A stretch of 6,794 nucleotides of DNA from Anaerolineales bacterium. GTDB taxonomy: Bacteria > Chloroflexota > Anaerolineae > 4572-78 > NAK82. The stretch lies in assembly GCA_024643945.1 (NCBI GenBank), contig JAHELX010000335.1, forward strand, positions 1 to 6,794, read 5' to 3'. Shown here one piece after another: positions 5,911 through 6,794 of this stretch (the first letter of the stretch is position 1; each line of letters begins with the position of its first letter). Position numbers and translations under genes: made by a program. A model generated the notes under the pieces. The model was given only the letters and a program-made list of their open reading frames with translations, was not told the DNA's origin and ran no database searches.

Positions 5911-5953
5911 GTGTGATTACATCCTCGCGCGCTGAGGTCCAAACCTGTATCTA

Positions 5954-6187
5954 CTACACAATCTCAAGCCTGACACGCTTGCCTTCCTTGACTGCGGCAA
6001 CGCTGAGCAGGGTACGCATCGCATTTGCGGCTTGCCCCTTCTTGCCGATGACTCGGCCCATGTCATCAGGTGCCACGCTCAGCTCCAAAATCGTTGCACT
6101 GTCTCCACTAACCGCGCGGACGATGACGGCGTCGGGATCATTGACCAGAGACTTGGCAATATACTCGACCAACTCTTTTGTAGACAT
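5954..6187 (-). CDS. khpA: KhpA-type KH-domain RNA-binding protein
   Basis: A 77-residue protein made of a single KH domain, the full length of KhpA (YlqC/UPF0109). After MSTKELVEYIAKSLV comes the nucleic-acid-binding loop VIGKKGQAANAMR (46-58) with the GxxG signature (GKKG). RVRLEIV forms the last strand. KhpA binds RNA, often as a heterodimer with KhpB, and affects translation and cell elongation in Gram-positive bacteria; its role in this lineage is inferred. The ATG at 6187 is preferred over the TTG at 6205, because AAGGAGG (6196-6202) sits 8 nt before the ATG and would lie inside the longer version. The gene ends in two consecutive TAG stops (5951-5956). In many bacteria khpA lies between rpsP and rimM, which is not the case here. 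It is the only complete-looking gene in its run. Confidence 0.92.
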   Translation of the reverse strand: MSTKELVEYIAKSLVNDPDAVIVRAVSGDSATILELSVAPDDMGRVIGKKGQAANAMRTLLSVAAVKEGKRVRLEIV

Positions 6188-6195
6188 GCGACTCG

Positions 6196-6202
6196 CCTCC
6201 TT
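6196..6202 (-). promoter_or_regulatory. Ribosome binding site that fixes the khpA start
   Basis: AAGGAGG on the minus strand, a full anti-16S match 8 nt before ATG 6187. It overlaps the alternative upstream TTG start at 6203-6205, which rules that start out. Confidence 0.8.
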
Positions 6203-6211
6203 CAATGAGGA

Positions 6212-6442
6212 TCAATAGGAAATGGGAACTGGCAAAAGGAACTGGTAAGCTCGACCTAACTCTAGCTCTACATCGAGAATCCACCTGCCATCACGGTCGC
6301 GCTGGAACGGATGCGACCTTCGGTTCCAGTTATTGAAATCGCCCACCAGGTAAATTGTGTCGGCCCAGATGCTGCTGGGCAGGATGAACACCACCCGGGC
6401 AACCGGCCTCTCGCCGGCTTTGACGAAGGTTTTTTGGATCAC
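6212..6442 (-). CDS. CBM48 / AMPK-glycogen-binding-like small protein, 3' truncated
   Basis: 76 residues from the GTG at 6442. The core is an early-set (Ig-like) carbohydrate-binding fold: VARVVFILPSSIWADTIYLVGDFNNWNRRSHPF, with the GDFNNW signature of CBM48/isoamylase N-terminal domains, then DGRWILDVELELGRAYQF. Stand-alone proteins of this kind usually continue past YQF with a strand, a Asn-Asp-Trp stretch and a PNPFG-like tail, about 30 more residues. Here the frame ends in LLPVPISY and a TGA. The final strands that hold much of the glucan-binding surface are missing. The GTG start is chosen over the longer frame at 6511 because AAGGAGG (6450-6456) lies 7 nt upstream. It sits 24 nt before khpA. 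Likely a remnant of an alpha-glucan-binding protein; no catalytic residues. Confidence 0.78.
   Translation of the reverse strand: MIQKTFVKAGERPVARVVFILPSSIWADTIYLVGDFNNWNRRSHPFQRDRDGRWILDVELELGRAYQFLLPVPISY
6225..6245. repeat. Short direct repeat at the CBM48 truncation point
   Basis: GGAACTGG occurs at 6225-6232 and 6238-6245, period 13. It falls exactly where the CBM48-like protein stops matching its family. Such short repeats can mark slippage or illegitimate recombination, but two 8-mers alone may be chance. Confidence 0.4.
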
Positions 6443-6449
6443 TGAGTCC

Positions 6450-6456
6450 CCTCCTT
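6450..6456 (-). promoter_or_regulatory. Ribosome binding site that fixes the CBM48-like start
   Basis: AAGGAGG on the minus strand, 7 nt before GTG 6442. It would be coding in the longer frame that begins at 6511, so the shorter protein is preferred. Confidence 0.75.
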
Positions 6457-6483
6457 GCATAGAGTTTGGGACAATAGTCACAT

Positions 6484-6794
6484 CTATTTGCAGTAACAGG
6501 GTGAACCCCATTCCCTGGGTCCCACCGATTCGTTGGAGGGGGATAGCAAACCTGCCAGCGTGGACCGGAGTTCATCAGTTATTCTGTCCCTCGGCACGCA
6601 GGCACTTGCTCCGCTTGCCATCGCATGAGCATGATGGGCTTCAGCTTCATAGCTGGTCAAGACCACGACCCGCGTGGCCGGCGCAATGGCCTTGATGCGC
6701 GCCGTAGTTTCGAGGCCATTCGCCCCCGGCCGGCCAATATCCACAACAACCACGTGCGGCGAAAAGGCCTCAGCCATAACGATGGCTTCCTCCC
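6484..6794 (-). CDS. Response-regulator receiver domain, 5' partial and lacking an output domain
   Basis: The frame is open to the right edge (EEAIV precedes the ATG at 6777), so the gene starts outside; 102 residues are visible. The visible part begins at helix 2 of a CheY-like receiver. VVVVDIGRPGANG carries the phospho-acceptor D18, VVVLTSYE carries the switch Thr (T46), and GASACVPRD lies where GAxGYLxKD is usual. The conserved Lys is therefore Arg (R68), which may alter phospho-signalling. The pattern fits the NarL/FixJ group, which normally has a LuxR-type HTH after the receiver; here the frame ends ~30 residues after it, with a non-conserved Trp/Cys tail. So it is either a stand-alone receiver or a truncated regulator. 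The next gene starts 41 nt downstream on the same strand. Confidence 0.85.
   Translation of the reverse strand, partial: EEAIVMAEAFSPHVVVVDIGRPGANGLETTARIKAIAPATRVVVLTSYEAEAHHAHAMASGASACVPRDRITDELRSTLAGLLSPSNESVGPREWGSPCYCK

Noticed and set aside
5412..6218. 268-codon plus-strand open frame
   Set aside because: It lies opposite khpA, the repair-like fragment and the radical SAM core, all with recognisable minus-strand proteins; its translation has no recognisable motif.

Overview
The window looks like a piece of a GC-rich bacterial chromosome, probably a member of the Chloroflexota (Anaerolineae-like). This rests on protein flavour only: a GT4 glycosyltransferase with a helical toroid tail next to a GH130 enzyme, a small CBM48/isoamylase-N-type protein, and a DUF433/DUF5615 toxin-antitoxin pair. 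No rRNA, tRNA, CRISPR array or insertion sequence was seen, so the lineage is an inference.

Left part, plus strand (1-3656): a two-gene unit. A GT4 glycosyltransferase enters from beyond the left edge and carries a ~390-residue all-helical C-terminal domain. It is followed after 21 nt by a GH130 glycoside phosphorylase/hydrolase. Together they suggest synthesis or turnover of a mannose-type or related oligosaccharide. The unit ends at a convergent junction marked by an inverted repeat over the GH130 stop codon.

Middle, minus strand (3691-4590): a type II-like toxin-antitoxin operon, DUF433 antitoxin first and DUF5615 PIN-like toxin 3 nt later. Upstream lies a 288-nt intergenic region. It holds a terminator-like hairpin for the preceding gene, a near-consensus sigma-70-type promoter with a 10-bp palindrome over its -10 box, and a second hairpin with a T-rich tail inside the leader.

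Right part, minus strand (4591-6794): a run of five genes read right to left. They are a response-regulator receiver domain (enters from the right edge, no output domain), a CBM48-like small protein (3' end missing), a KhpA-type KH RNA-binding protein (intact), a ~65-residue fragment possibly from a HEAT-type DNA alkylation repair protein, and a spore-photoproduct-lyase-like radical SAM protein with a PolX-like helix-hairpin-helix tail, interrupted by a one-base frameshift. Four of the five look truncated or broken while KhpA is intact, so this half reads as an eroding region around a retained housekeeping gene. The radical SAM plus DNA-binding-tail architecture is the most unusual item in the window.
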